A stretch of DNA of 49,929 nucleotides from Colwellia sp. GTDB lineage: Bacteria > Pseudomonadota > Gammaproteobacteria > Enterobacterales > Alteromonadaceae. A program made the translations under genes and the position numbers. Shown here one piece after another: positions 1 to 7,964 of the stretch. The stretch lies in assembly GCA_029938115.1 (NCBI GenBank), contig JAPYOP010000033.1, positions 1 to 49,929 on the forward strand. The letters run 5' to 3'. The stretch's first letter is position 1. Each line of letters begins with the position of its first letter. The notes under the pieces are model-generated. The model had not been told where the DNA came from. It did no database searches and saw only the letters and a list, made by a program, of their open reading frames with translations.

Positions 1-11
1 CCCTTGGAACT

Positions 12-46
12 GGAGCGCATTGTATAGAATTCTATTTTGAGGTCAA
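12..46 (-). promoter_or_regulatory. Probable rRNA operon P1-type promoter reading left out of the window
   Basis: On the minus strand there is a -35 TTGACC (41-46), a 16-bp spacer and a -10 TACAAT (19-24), followed at once by the GC-rich discriminator GCGCTCC (12-18). An A/T-rich stretch typical of an UP element lies upstream at about 47-82. A 16-bp spacer plus a GCGC discriminator is the known signature of stringently controlled rRNA promoters. In E. coli, yrdA is divergent from rrnD, so this most likely drives an rrn operon lying left of position 1. The rRNA itself is not in the window. Confidence 0.72.
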
Positions 47-293
47 CACTTATTTAATAATTAATTGTATTTTTTTCTTAAACGGTTGGTATTCATACAA
101 CCCTTATGTTTATTGGTGTTTATACAATCAACATGCTCAATTTTTGCTTAGTAACTCTGCGGAGTAGACATGTGAAAATATAAATATTCTTTTATTTAAT
201 TAGTGTTATTTAATACACATCTAACCTTTTGTGTTATTTTTATCCTTCTAGTTTTCGTATCTTTTCATAAATGATATCTAATAGGTGACCTTC
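47..293. other. Intergenic upstream region between a presumed rrn operon and yrdA
   Basis: This A/T-rich stretch holds the UP-like element of the leftward rRNA-type promoter (about 47-82) and the leader of yrdA. A short imperfect palindrome, ACTCTGCGGAGT, lies near 153-164. I see no open reading frame or tRNA here and no convincing sigma70 promoter for yrdA. Fis sites would be expected upstream of an rrn promoter but cannot be called by eye. Confidence 0.4.
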
Positions 294-848
294 ATGAGTA
301 ACAATCACTTCACTAATAACTTGCGCTCATATAAAAAAATACTCCCTAAAGTCAATAGTAGTAACTATATTGATAGTTCAGCGGTTATCGTTGGGGATGT
401 AACTCTAGCTAACGACGCTAGTATATGGCCTTTAGTCGCCGCCCGTGGTGATGTAAATTCTATTACTATTGGTGCTCGGACTAATATTCAAGATGGTACG
501 GTGTTACACGTAACTCACAAAAATATAGAAAACCCTAATGGTTACCCATTAAATATTGGTGCTGATGTTACCGTTGGTCATAAATGCATGCTTCATGGCT
601 GCACATTAGGCGACCGTATACTAGTAGGTATGGGCACAATTATTCTAGACAACTCAATAATAGAGGATGATGTGTTTATTGGTGCCGGTTCGTTAGTACC
701 ACCAAATAAGACATTAGTCAGCGGTTATTTGTACGTAGGTAATCCGGTAAAACAGATACGTCCATTAAAAGACAATGAAGCGGCTTTTCTCAAAAAATCA
801 GCAGCTAATTATGTCGCGTTAAAAAATGACTACTTAGCTGAACTATAG
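294..848 (+). CDS. yrdA: Gamma-carbonic anhydrase family hexapeptide-repeat protein YrdA
   Basis: This 184-residue protein is a left-handed beta-helix (hexapeptide transferase) of the gamma-carbonic-anhydrase family. The conserved core GARTNIQDGTVLHVTH and GHKCMLHGC carries the histidines expected to bind the metal at trimer interfaces, and the C-terminal half (GAGSLVPP, LYVGNPVKQIRP) closely follows E. coli YrdA. An in-frame GTG at 285 would add three residues, but AGGTGA at 283-288 sits 5 nt before the ATG at 294, so I use that ATG. The gene ends 7 bp from the convergent yrdB stop, and its neighbours yrdB and aroE match the E. coli cluster. Carbonic anhydrase activity is known for only some family members, so the physiological reaction is unproven. 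Confidence 0.93.
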   Translation: MSNNHFTNNLRSYKKILPKVNSSNYIDSSAVIVGDVTLANDASIWPLVAARGDVNSITIGARTNIQDGTVLHVTHKNIENPNGYPLNIGADVTVGHKCMLHGCTLGDRILVGMGTIILDNSIIEDDVFIGAGSLVPPNKTLVSGYLYVGNPVKQIRPLKDNEAAFLKKSAANYVALKNDYLAEL

Positions 849-855
849 ATCGGCA

Positions 856-1089
856 TTAACGCATATCAATGTGAATAACATCTCCCTCTGGCTCATTTTT
901 TTCGAGCCAGAGTTCGACCACTTCTTCTAAATCGAATTTGGTACAGTTATCAATTTGTCCTAACTGCTTCAATTGCATTGAGTGAAAGTAAATAGAGAAG
1001 AGTTGACCTGATAATAAAGCAGTGAAACGCCATGCGTCTTGCTGTTTTTCAAATATTAAATCATCGTTAAATAAAATAGCTTGGTTCAA
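856..1089 (-). CDS. yrdB: DUF1488 family protein YrdB
   Basis: This small cytoplasmic protein of about 77 residues belongs to the DUF1488 family and has no established function. The start is probably TTG at 1089. AGGAG at 1097-1101 lies 7 nt upstream, and the resulting N-terminus (M)NQAILF resembles the MNQAIQF of E. coli YrdB. An upstream in-frame TTG at 1128 would add 13 residues but lacks a good ribosome-binding site and would overlap aroE by 35 bp. The chosen start lies 4 nt after the aroE stop, so the Shine-Dalgarno overlaps the aroE end and the two are probably translationally coupled. The C-terminus is acidic (WLEKNEPEGD). Identification rests on context plus the short N-terminal match. 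Confidence 0.8.
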   Translation of the reverse strand: MNQAILFNDDLIFEKQQDAWRFTALLSGQLFSIYFHSMQLKQLGQIDNCTKFDLEEVVELWLEKNEPEGDVIHIDMR

Positions 1090-1093
1090 TTCA

Positions 1094-1912
1094 CTACTCC
1101 TGAGCAAGTGATGATTTAAGCTGATCAATTACTGTTTCTACTTCTGGTTGAACACCACGCCAAATATGAAAACTTACTGCAGCCTGCCCCACCAACATAC
1201 CAATACCATCAATAACTTTAGCGGCTCCTTGTGCTTTTGCCCAAACTAAAAATGGTGTCAGCTCCTTACCATAAACCATATCATAGCAAACCGTTTTCTT
1301 GGACACCGTTGTGGTGGCTATTGCTGGTAAGTTACCGGATAAACTGGCTGAGGTTGCATTAATAATCACGTCATAAACATTTATTGATGTTTGTTCAAAA
1401 CCACAAGCTGTTAGCCTGCTATCTCCAAATTTATTAATGAGAGCATCGGCTTTACTAATCGTTCTATTGGCTATAACAATGCTTGCAGGGTTTTGGGCTA
1501 ATAAGGGCAATATTACTCCTTTTGCTGCACCACCTGCACCAAGTAATAATATTCTACTATTCTCTAGCTGAACATTGTTACGCAATAAATCGTGAACAAG
1601 ACCTTCTCCATCGGTATTGTCGCCAATTATTTTACCATTAATAAACGTCAGTGTATTAACTGCGCCGGCTAAGCGAGCACGATCTGATAATTCATCCGAA
1701 ATTTCAAGCGCCTGTTCTTTAAATGGCACCGTAACATTAGCGCCTTTGCCTCCTTGATTAATAAACTCAGTGACTGCAACAGAGAAGCCATTAAGATCCG
1801 CTAACTTAGTTTCATAATTAAGCGCTTGCTTAGTATTTTTGGCGAAAGTTTGATGAATAAAAGGGGAACGAGATTGTTTGATTGGGTTACCGAAAACCAG
1901 ATATTGATCCAT
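1094..1912 (-). CDS. aroE: Shikimate 5-dehydrogenase (NADP+)
   Basis: AroE reduces 3-dehydroshikimate to shikimate with NADPH, the fourth step of the chorismate pathway. The 272-residue product is full length. Visible motifs are the substrate-binding NPIKQSRSPFIH near the N-terminus, GANVTVPFKE with the catalytic lysine, NTDGEG, the Rossmann glycine loop GAGGAAKG followed by ANRT for NADP+ phosphate binding, and the C-terminal VGQAAVSFHIWRG. It starts with ATG at 1912 and is followed directly by yrdB. A 136-bp gap separates it from tsaC upstream on the same strand. The setting matches the E. coli tsaC-aroE-yrdB order. Confidence 0.97.
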   Translation of the reverse strand: MDQYLVFGNPIKQSRSPFIHQTFAKNTKQALNYETKLADLNGFSVAVTEFINQGGKGANVTVPFKEQALEISDELSDRARLAGAVNTLTFINGKIIGDNTDGEGLVHDLLRNNVQLENSRILLLGAGGAAKGVILPLLAQNPASIVIANRTISKADALINKFGDSRLTACGFEQTSINVYDVIINATSASLSGNLPAIATTTVSKKTVCYDMVYGKELTPFLVWAKAQGAAKVIDGIGMLVGQAAVSFHIWRGVQPEVETVIDQLKSSLAQE

Positions 1913-2048
1913 GATAAAAATCCTATTGGTGAATTATCAATAGCCTAACCGAATTCTGATTTTAAGAATATAAAAAAAGCATTAATCCCGTCCCCTAGAT
2001 TTTTAACGTTCCCTCTATAAAAAACGCTTCTACAATTCAATGCCATAA

Positions 2049-2594
2049 TTAACCTCGAATAACCTCTCCAGTTAAACCATTAATAATGGTTGAGGGCTTT
2101 AATAGGCCAGAGGTCTTGCCTTTAACAATAAAGTCTATTTCCTTTCCAAATTGTTGCTGAACTTGTTGCCAAGTATTAGAGGGACTTTTTCCTGCTAGGT
2201 TTGCGCTAGTAGACACTATTGGTTTATTAGTTTGTTCACATAATGCCACTACATCTTCATGATCGGTAATACGTACAGCTATAGTGTCAAAAACACCACA
2301 AAGTAGTGGTGAAATATTCTTATTTGCTGGGAGTATTTGAGTGATTGCACCTGGCCAACAAGATAATATTTTACTGCGATTATCTCGATTGATAGCACTA
2401 TCATCAACATAAGGTAATAGCTGTGAATAATCAGATGCCAATAATATCAAACCCTTATCGACCGACCTTTGCTTTATTGATAATAATTTTTGAACTGCTA
2501 AATCATTATCAGGATCGCAGCCAAGACCAAAAACAGCCTCTGTTGGGTAAGCGAGAATACCACCTTGATAAAATACATCTGCCGCTTCAGTCAT
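2049..2594 (-). CDS. tsaC: Threonylcarbamoyl-AMP synthase TsaC
   Basis: TsaC (YrdC/Sua5 family) makes L-threonylcarbamoyl-AMP from threonine, bicarbonate and ATP; the TsaB-TsaD-TsaE proteins then transfer the carbamoyl group to A37 of ANN-decoding tRNAs. The 181-residue product is the short, single-domain TsaC form without the Sua5 C-terminal domain. Conserved stretches are [16 protein letters not shown], the basic [13 protein letters not shown] nucleotide-binding segment and STSANLAG. It starts with ATG at 2594, 21 bp after the stop of the upstream MipA-like gene on the same strand, so the two may be co-transcribed. E. coli has the yrdD gene at this point instead. Confidence 0.95.
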   Translation of the reverse strand: MTEAADVFYQGGILAYPTEAVFGLGCDPDNDLAVQKLLSIKQRSVDKGLILLASDYSQLLPYVDDSAINRDNRSKILSCWPGAITQILPANKNISPLLCGVFDTIAVRITDHEDVVALCEQTNKPIVSTSANLAGKSPSNTWQQVQQQFGKEIDFIVKGKTSGLLKPSTIINGLTGEVIRG

Positions 2595-2615
2595 AATTAC
2601 TCATAGGTTATAGCT

Positions 2616-3920
2616 TTAAAAGTCAAATTGTAAATAAATGGTATTGTAATTACTACCACCCTTAATTCTACCAAATTGAGAGGATGACTCAAATATTGCA
2701 GAACGATGATGAATACTGTAACCAAACCAAGTCTCATTAAGTGCTGGAAGTTTGAATATATCCCCTAAATTTACATCCAAAGTAAAATCAATAGCATTCA
2801 TTAATTTGCTCGGTTCGTATCCTTTACGTTCCATTTCTGATTTTTCAATATAGGTGACGTCTGAAATATATGATAAACCTTCAGCTATACCAAGTCGCCA
2901 CCGTACAGGCCAGTTTATAGTGTAATAGGCTTTAATACCAACAACGTATTCTTGTTCAGAGCTTTGTACTTCAGAGCTCCAATGCCAGACAAACCCTGTT
3001 GTTAAAAAAATGTCTATTGGTAGGGTAAACAATTCATCAGATAGTGGTAGACCATAATAAAGAGAGGTGAGTTGATTATTATATTCATCTTTTACTGTGT
3101 CACCAGCAAGAATATCACCGATATTTGATGGTGTTGCCCAGCCATGAGCAACTCTTAAATATCCGTGATTAGAAATAGTCGATTTTTTGGGTTTACTAAT
3201 GTCATTAAAAAAAGCAAAACCTAAATAAGCTTCTGTTTGCCACCGTTGTTCTATTGCTGAACTGTTATAAGCATTTTTATCAAGGACTGTTGCACCAAGT
3301 GATGCCAACAAGTATAAATTCGAACTGACATGATATCTACTTTCAACTTTAGCGTTAATTTCTATCCCTGCATCAATTTTTTGATTTGTTGCTTGTTCTA
3401 GGGAAAAATATCGACTATTAAATGAGGCGCTTTTGAAACGTGCTGATGCACTTGGAAAAAACTCCCAGTTTTTGTATTGAAAATACCAATGGCCTGATAA
3501 ATTGGCATAACTATTACCTTGAAGATCGGTGAAAATTTCAGTGTCTACGTAGCTAGAGTCAGTGATGTTGTTACGCAATTGAACTCCTAAATCAATAGTA
3601 TCTCCTTGGATGATATTTTGATATTCGGCCGGAATATCAAAAAACCTCATTCGAGCAATAACATTAAATTGCCAATCGCTATTTATTGCTAAATGAGCTC
3701 CACCTTCCGTACCTCTAATGAAAAACCTATCCCCTTGATAAAACATCATAGGAACAAAACTTGTAACGTTGTCTTCTTCTGTATTAAAGGGGATTTCAGC
3801 ATTTCTAACGAGTGCGCCAAGTCCCCAGGATTTTTCTGGATTTTGAACTTCTTGTGTGTAGGTGTTAGTGGAAAAAACTAGAAATAAATAAAGAAAGTAT
3901 TGTATTCGTTGTTTGTACAT
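2616..3920 (-). CDS. MipA/OmpV-family outer membrane protein with an extra C-terminal module
   Basis: This 434-residue protein has a basic, hydrophobic N-terminus (about residues 1-22, ending TYTQ) that reads as a signal peptide, and it ends in a terminal phenylalanine (YLQFDF), the usual recognition signal of BAM-dependent barrels. Residues about 30-245 follow the MipA/OmpV pattern, including FVPMMFYQGDRFFIRG and alternating beta strands. MipA family proteins are usually nearer 250 residues. The remaining roughly 185 residues form a second strand-rich module ending in SIHHRSAIFESSSQFG and GGSNYNTIYLQFDF. The HHRS...GGSN pattern loosely recalls PagL-like lipid A deacylases, but this is only a suspicion. 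It sits between tsaC and a divergent secreted protein. Outer-membrane location is likely; function is unknown. Confidence 0.72.
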   Translation of the reverse strand: MYKQRIQYFLYLFLVFSTNTYTQEVQNPEKSWGLGALVRNAEIPFNTEEDNVTSFVPMMFYQGDRFFIRGTEGGAHLAINSDWQFNVIARMRFFDIPAEYQNIIQGDTIDLGVQLRNNITDSSYVDTEIFTDLQGNSYANLSGHWYFQYKNWEFFPSASARFKSASFNSRYFSLEQATNQKIDAGIEINAKVESRYHVSSNLYLLASLGATVLDKNAYNSSAIEQRWQTEAYLGFAFFNDISKPKKSTISNHGYLRVAHGWATPSNIGDILAGDTVKDEYNNQLTSLYYGLPLSDELFTLPIDIFLTTGFVWHWSSEVQSSEQEYVVGIKAYYTINWPVRWRLGIAEGLSYISDVTYIEKSEMERKGYEPSKLMNAIDFTLDVNLGDIFKLPALNETWFGYSIHHRSAIFESSSQFGRIKGGSNYNTIYLQFDF

Positions 3921-4030
3921 TTAATTACTCTATTTTTTGGGAATAATTGTATTTTTATTGGTATATTGTAGCATTAGCAATAACAATTTTAACAACCAAT
4001 AACATGTTTTTATAGCCAAAGGATTTTCAA

Positions 4031-4798
4031 ATGAAAAAGCGTAAATATTTATCCGAAATTATTTTAGCTGGATGTATCTTAGTAACTTCATTATCAGCGA
4101 ATGCTGATGTATTAACATTAAATGATGGGCAATCTATAACAGGAAAATTTATTTCAAGAGATGCCAAGGAAGTTGTTTTTGAAATAGCCGGACAGCAACT
4201 AAAGTTTGATAGTAATAAAGTAACGGGTATACGTTTTGCAGAGCCTGAGCCAACAACTTCTATAAAAAAAGAAGCTCCGGCAGTTAAGGAGCCTGTTAAA
4301 GCTGAGGTTGCAGCTAAAAGTGTAACAGCACCTGCTGGTACTCGTTTAGTTGTAAGAACAGGCACGAGCCTTAACACTAATAAACATGCTACAGGTCATA
4401 GATTTACGGCAAGGCTAGAGGCTGACATGGTGATTGATAATGTTGTTGTAGCCACTCGTGGTAGTACACTTTATGGTGTGGTTACTGAGGCTAAAAAGTC
4501 TGGACGCTTAGTTGGTAAGGCTTCTATGGTGTTAACTTTTACCGATATCATGATAAATAATCAAATGGTGACAATTAAAACCTCTGGTGTAAAAGCTATC
4601 ACTGAAGCTGAAGCAATAAACACTTTAGGAAGAACAGCAAGAGCAGCTGCAATAGGTGGATTAATAAATGGCTCAAAAGGTGCTAAAGATGGCGCTGCAG
4701 TTGGGTTAGGACTTTCACTGTTAGGGGGAGGAAAAAGTATTCACATACCCGCTGGCTCTTTGTTAGAATTTCAACTTGCTGCCCCATTTACTCATTAG
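4031..4798 (+). CDS. Secreted protein of unknown function with glycine-rich C-terminal segment
   Basis: I do not recognise a named family for this 255-residue protein. A Sec signal peptide is clear (basic MKKRK, hydrophobic core, cleavage near ANA-D at residue 26). A small beta-rich domain follows (DVLTLNDGQSITGKFISRD, about 26-70), then a lysine/proline/alanine-rich linker (about 73-100). The second domain (about 101-255) includes GTRLVVRTGTSLNTNK, a beta-rich core and an alanine/glycine segment (AAIGGLINGSKGAKDGAAVG), and ends in a predicted beta strand (LLEFQLAAPF). The glycine-rich helix resembles glycine-zipper segments of envelope proteins. AAAGGA lies about 8 nt before the ATG. It is divergent from the MipA-like gene and convergent with purE. 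A periplasmic or membrane-associated location is inferred. Confidence 0.75.
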   Translation: MKKRKYLSEIILAGCILVTSLSANADVLTLNDGQSITGKFISRDAKEVVFEIAGQQLKFDSNKVTGIRFAEPEPTTSIKKEAPAVKEPVKAEVAAKSVTAPAGTRLVVRTGTSLNTNKHATGHRFTARLEADMVIDNVVVATRGSTLYGVVTEAKKSGRLVGKASMVLTFTDIMINNQMVTIKTSGVKAITEAEAINTLGRTARAAAIGGLINGSKGAKDGAAVGLGLSLLGGGKSIHIPAGSLLEFQLAAPFTH

Positions 4799-4913
4799 GC
4801 TTTTGTGACTCGTTTCGATTCTTAAGTTTCAAACTTTAACTTCAATAAGTGAAGTAGAAGATCAACACACTCTAGTGTCAAATAAAAACTTATCGTAATT
4901 CTTGTTTAAAATA

Positions 4914-4947
4914 AACAACCTAGAAATAGTTTAATTTTTAGGTTGTT
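4914..4947 (-). terminator. Probable intrinsic terminator of purE
   Basis: The arms AACAACCTA (4914-4922) and TAGGTTGTT (4939-4947) pair perfectly. The stem can be extended by one G-U and three A-U pairs, leaving an 8-nt loop. On the minus strand the hairpin is followed by TATTTTAAAC, a modest U-rich tail. It lies just past the purE stop in the gap between convergent genes. Confidence 0.5.
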
Positions 4948-4955
4948 CAAACACA

Positions 4956-5459
4956 TTAGCCAAGCTTAGCTTGCATAGCTTCATCTTTAGCTAACAATGC
5001 TTTAGCGTTAGCTAAACGTTCTGCTTTCACTTTATCCGCCATACTTTGATCAGCTACACCTAAAATTTGTGCCGCTAAGTAGCCAGCATTTTTAGCGCCC
5101 GCCTTGCCGATAGCCACTGTTGCCACAGGAATACCACCCGGCATCATTACGGTTGAAAGTAGCGCATCATGCCCCTGCAATGGACCACAATCAACAGGTA
5201 CACCAATAACCGGGCGAGTTGTCATGCCAGCAACAGCTCCAGCTAAGTGAGCAGCCAAACCTGCTGCACAAATAAATACTTTACAACCACGCTCTTCTGC
5301 GTCTTTAACATAGGCTTTAGCTGCATCAGGCGTTCTATGAGCTGAACGAACTCTTACTTCATGAGTAATATCAAATTGCTTTAATATACTAATCGTGGCT
5401 TGCATAACAGGTAGATCGGAATCGGAACCCATTAAAATTGCAACAAATGGTGACGTCAT
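4956..5459 (-). CDS. purE: PurE-type N5-carboxyaminoimidazole ribonucleotide mutase (or AIR carboxylase)
   Basis: PurE moves the carboxyl group of N5-CAIR to C4, giving CAIR in purine synthesis. The 167-residue product has GSDSD near the N-terminus, the active-site SAHRTP (about 40-45) and [21 protein letters not shown]. The usual GAGGAAHLPG loop instead reads [10 protein letters not shown], and the following segment ([21 protein letters not shown]) also differs from the E. coli/Pseudomonas form. No purK follows or precedes it, whereas class I purE usually sits beside purK. It may therefore be a second PurE, or use a PurK encoded elsewhere; which substrate it takes is not decided by sequence alone. 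ATG start at 5459; a terminator-like hairpin follows. Confidence 0.88.
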   Translation of the reverse strand: MTSPFVAILMGSDSDLPVMQATISILKQFDITHEVRVRSAHRTPDAAKAYVKDAEERGCKVFICAAGLAAHLAGAVAGMTTRPVIGVPVDCGPLQGHDALLSTVMMPGGIPVATVAIGKAGAKNAGYLAAQILGVADQSMADKVKAERLANAKALLAKDEAMQAKLG

Positions 5460-5539
5460 AATATTTCTCTTAATTAAAGTTTAAAAATAAAAAGGTCTAA
5501 AATTGAATTCTATTTTTTAGGATATAGCGGATGAATAAA

Positions 5540-6130
5540 TTATACCGCTTTCTGTTTATAGTCGCATTGCTTTTGTGGACAATTTAATACTTCTCCACTT
5601 GCCATAGTACGCTTAATCAAAACTGACCAGTTACACTGAGGACAGCTTTGTTCAACAGGTTGATGGTTTAAAATATATTTACATTTTGGATACTGATCAC
5701 AAGAATAGAAGACTTTACCAAAACGGTTGGTTTTTTCTTGCAACTGTCCTGTCTTCCCTTTGCTCTTGCATGAAGGGCAAACAACGCCAAGCGCTTCGTT
5801 CTGCTGATCTTCTTCAATATGATGGCACTGTGGATAATTTGTACAACCAATAAACATACCATACCGGCCTTGCTTTACAGCTAACTCATGATTACATAGT
5901 GGGCATTCGCTACCGGGTAAAACAGTGTCGTTAACTCGCTCATGTTCAACAACAGAACGAGTATATTTACAATTAGGATAATTTGAGCAACTAAAAAATG
6001 CGCCTGCTTTACCTCGTTTTATCGTTAGCTCCGAGCCACACTCAGGACAAACTTCATACGCTTTTTCTAACGCATGTTCATGACGAGAAAATAGGGGGTT
6101 GTCTTTATTGGAATCGAACGAATTAGACAT
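5540..6130 (-). CDS. yrdD: Topoisomerase I-type C4 zinc-finger protein YrdD
   Basis: This 196-residue protein is built almost entirely of four zinc-ribbon repeats like those at the C-terminus of bacterial topoisomerase I, without any topoisomerase catalytic domain. The Cys pairs are CPEC...CSNYPNC, CPLC...CTNYPQC, CPSC...CDQYPKC and a shorter last unit CPQC...CPQKQC. Three repeats carry the typical aromatic-G-x-F-x-x-C motif. Such repeats bind single-stranded DNA in topoisomerase I; the role of the stand-alone protein is unknown. It starts with ATG at 6130 and lies downstream of smg and dprA on the same strand, as in E. coli. Confidence 0.9.
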   Translation of the reverse strand: MSNSFDSNKDNPLFSRHEHALEKAYEVCPECGSELTIKRGKAGAFFSCSNYPNCKYTRSVVEHERVNDTVLPGSECPLCNHELAVKQGRYGMFIGCTNYPQCHHIEEDQQNEALGVVCPSCKSKGKTGQLQEKTNRFGKVFYSCDQYPKCKYILNHQPVEQSCPQCNWSVLIKRTMASGEVLNCPQKQCDYKQKAV

Positions 6131-6225
6131 TGGCTGAACGAGAAGTGCTATTAAAGTTGTGACATATTATGCCACAACTTGGTTAAAAAAAACTATAGTC
6201 TGATAAAATTAGTACAATCGGTATA

Positions 6226-6699
6226 CTAATGCAATGGCCCTTCTTGCTCATCAAAGATTAGATCTTCCATTTGCGAATAAGCATTTTCTTGACCTGGCAC
6301 ATTAAATAACACCATCAAAATTACCCATTTCAGATCATCCATAGAAAAATGTTTCGTATCTAGCTCCATGACTCGATCGATCACCATTTCCCGAGTAGTA
6401 AAGTCGAGCACATTAACTTGCTCTAAAAACAGAATGAAACCTCGACTTTCGGTATCAAGCAGTTGCATTTCATCTTCGGTATAAATACGAAAAGATTTAT
6501 TGCCCACTCGCGTCAAATAAGGATAAGCATCTGTATCTTGTAAAGCACTAAGCTTCTCTAGCCAATTAAGTGCTTTATATATTTCATCTTGATGAAAACC
6601 TGCACGCGTAAGTTCATCTGTTAATACATCATGGTCAACCATGACTTCAGCTTCACTATGTATATAATTTTCAAACAAATACATTAAAATATCAAACAT
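6226..6699 (-). CDS. smg: Smg family protein (DUF494)
   Basis: Smg is a 157-residue, acidic, mainly helical protein of unknown function, long known beside dprA in gammaproteobacteria. The N-terminus [16 protein letters not shown] and the segment [14 protein letters not shown] are typical of the family. Length matches E. coli Smg. The start ATG at 6699 is preceded by AAGGGG with a 6-nt gap. It lies 30 bp downstream of dprA and 95 bp upstream of yrdD on the same strand, so the three probably form an operon. Confidence 0.93.
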   Translation of the reverse strand: MFDILMYLFENYIHSEAEVMVDHDVLTDELTRAGFHQDEIYKALNWLEKLSALQDTDAYPYLTRVGNKSFRIYTEDEMQLLDTESRGFILFLEQVNVLDFTTREMVIDRVMELDTKHFSMDDLKWVILMVLFNVPGQENAYSQMEDLIFDEQEGPLH

Positions 6700-6729
6700 A
6701 ACTAGCCCCTTTTCACCTATGATTATTGT

Positions 6730-7866
6730 TTACTGCAATCTAAGGTAGCCTCCTGGTACCGCAGCTACCAGACCACTAAGCTCTAACATTGTTAGCCGAG
6801 TTAACACCTCCTCTACGGGAAGCTTACTTCGAAAAACTACTGTGTCTACAGGAGTAATTTCAAATCCCACACTAGCCAACAATTCATCAACACACAAGTC
6901 CTTATTTATACTTTTTTTATCAAATTCTTTATTTACAGTTGCTTGCAAATTTTGCTGATGCTTTAAGTATAGACCAGCGCTTTCAATAAGGTTTAACTCT
7001 TCTATTATATCGGCCGTTTCTTCTACTAGTTTAGCGCCTTGTTTAATTAACCAATGACAGCCTTTTGCTTGTGGGTTATTTATAGCGCTAGGGATAGAAA
7101 AAACATCCCTATTTTGCTCTAAAGCACACCGAGCTGTAATAAGTGAGCCACTTTTTAAAGCTGCCTCGACGACCAAAACACCTTTGCTTAAACCACTTAT
7201 TATGCGATTTCTCTTCGGAAAATGCCCTGTTTTAGGAGAAGTCCCCGGTATAAACTCACTAATGATAGCGCCTTCTTTTTCGATAATTTGTTGAGCTAAA
7301 GTTCTATGCCTTGCGGGATATACTTTGTCTAAACCTGTTGCGACAACAGCAATAGTACTTGCGCTAGAAGTGAGCGCTCCTTGATGTGCAGCCGCATCAA
7401 TACCTAGAGCTAAACCACTGGTAGTAACCACCCCAATTTCAGCCAATTGCTGAGCTATTTCAAAAGCTGTATTCCTACCATTAATACTTGCTGAACGGCT
7501 ACCGACAATAGCCAGTTGATTTTGATTTAATAACGCTTTATTTCCTTGTACGAATAAAACCAAAGGTGGATCATAAATTTGTTTGAGTAACGTTGGGTAT
7601 GCCAAATCATCATAGATAATAATTTCACTTTGGCAGCGCTTGCTAGCATTAATAATTTCATCAATAAAAGACCAGTCTGGATGATGAAATGCGGCAAGCT
7701 GTTTAACTGATAAGTTATTTGCCGACGTTAATGTTGAAGATGATGTCTCTGACAAAGAAAAAAGCGCCGTTAACCCATAAGAGTCAACCAGCGCTAATTT
7801 TTTATGAATGGCTAACCGAGGTACAAACTTCAGAGCTAACCAGTAATGAATAGTACTCCTTTGCAC
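6730..7866 (-). CDS. dprA: DNA-processing protein DprA (Smf)
   Basis: DprA binds incoming single-stranded DNA during transformation and loads RecA on it. The Rossmann-like core is clear: AIVGSRSASINGR, TSGLALGIDAAAHQGAL, VVATGLDKVYPARHR, GHFPKRNRIISGLS, GSLITARCALEQNRDVFSIP and GCHWLIKQGA. A C-terminal winged-helix-like segment (VEEVLTRLTMLELSGLV) completes the protein. I chose GTG at 7866 (378 residues) because GGGAG sits 7 nt upstream. A TTG at 7896 would give 388 residues but has a poor ribosome site. It heads dprA-smg-yrdD. The presence of dprA alone does not prove natural competence, since it is widespread in non-competent bacteria. Confidence 0.93.
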   Translation of the reverse strand: MQRSTIHYWLALKFVPRLAIHKKLALVDSYGLTALFSLSETSSSTLTSANNLSVKQLAAFHHPDWSFIDEIINASKRCQSEIIIYDDLAYPTLLKQIYDPPLVLFVQGNKALLNQNQLAIVGSRSASINGRNTAFEIAQQLAEIGVVTTSGLALGIDAAAHQGALTSSASTIAVVATGLDKVYPARHRTLAQQIIEKEGAIISEFIPGTSPKTGHFPKRNRIISGLSKGVLVVEAALKSGSLITARCALEQNRDVFSIPSAINNPQAKGCHWLIKQGAKLVEETADIIEELNLIESAGLYLKHQQNLQATVNKEFDKKSINKDLCVDELLASVGFEITPVDTVVFRSKLPVEEVLTRLTMLELSGLVAAVPGGYLRLQ

Positions 7867-7964
7867 TTGCCTTCTCCCTTCCTTAGATAAGCTCAAATAT
7901 TGTGCTTGCTTAAATCAATCCTTTATTAAGTGCAGAGCAACAGAAGACACAAAGATAAATTTAT

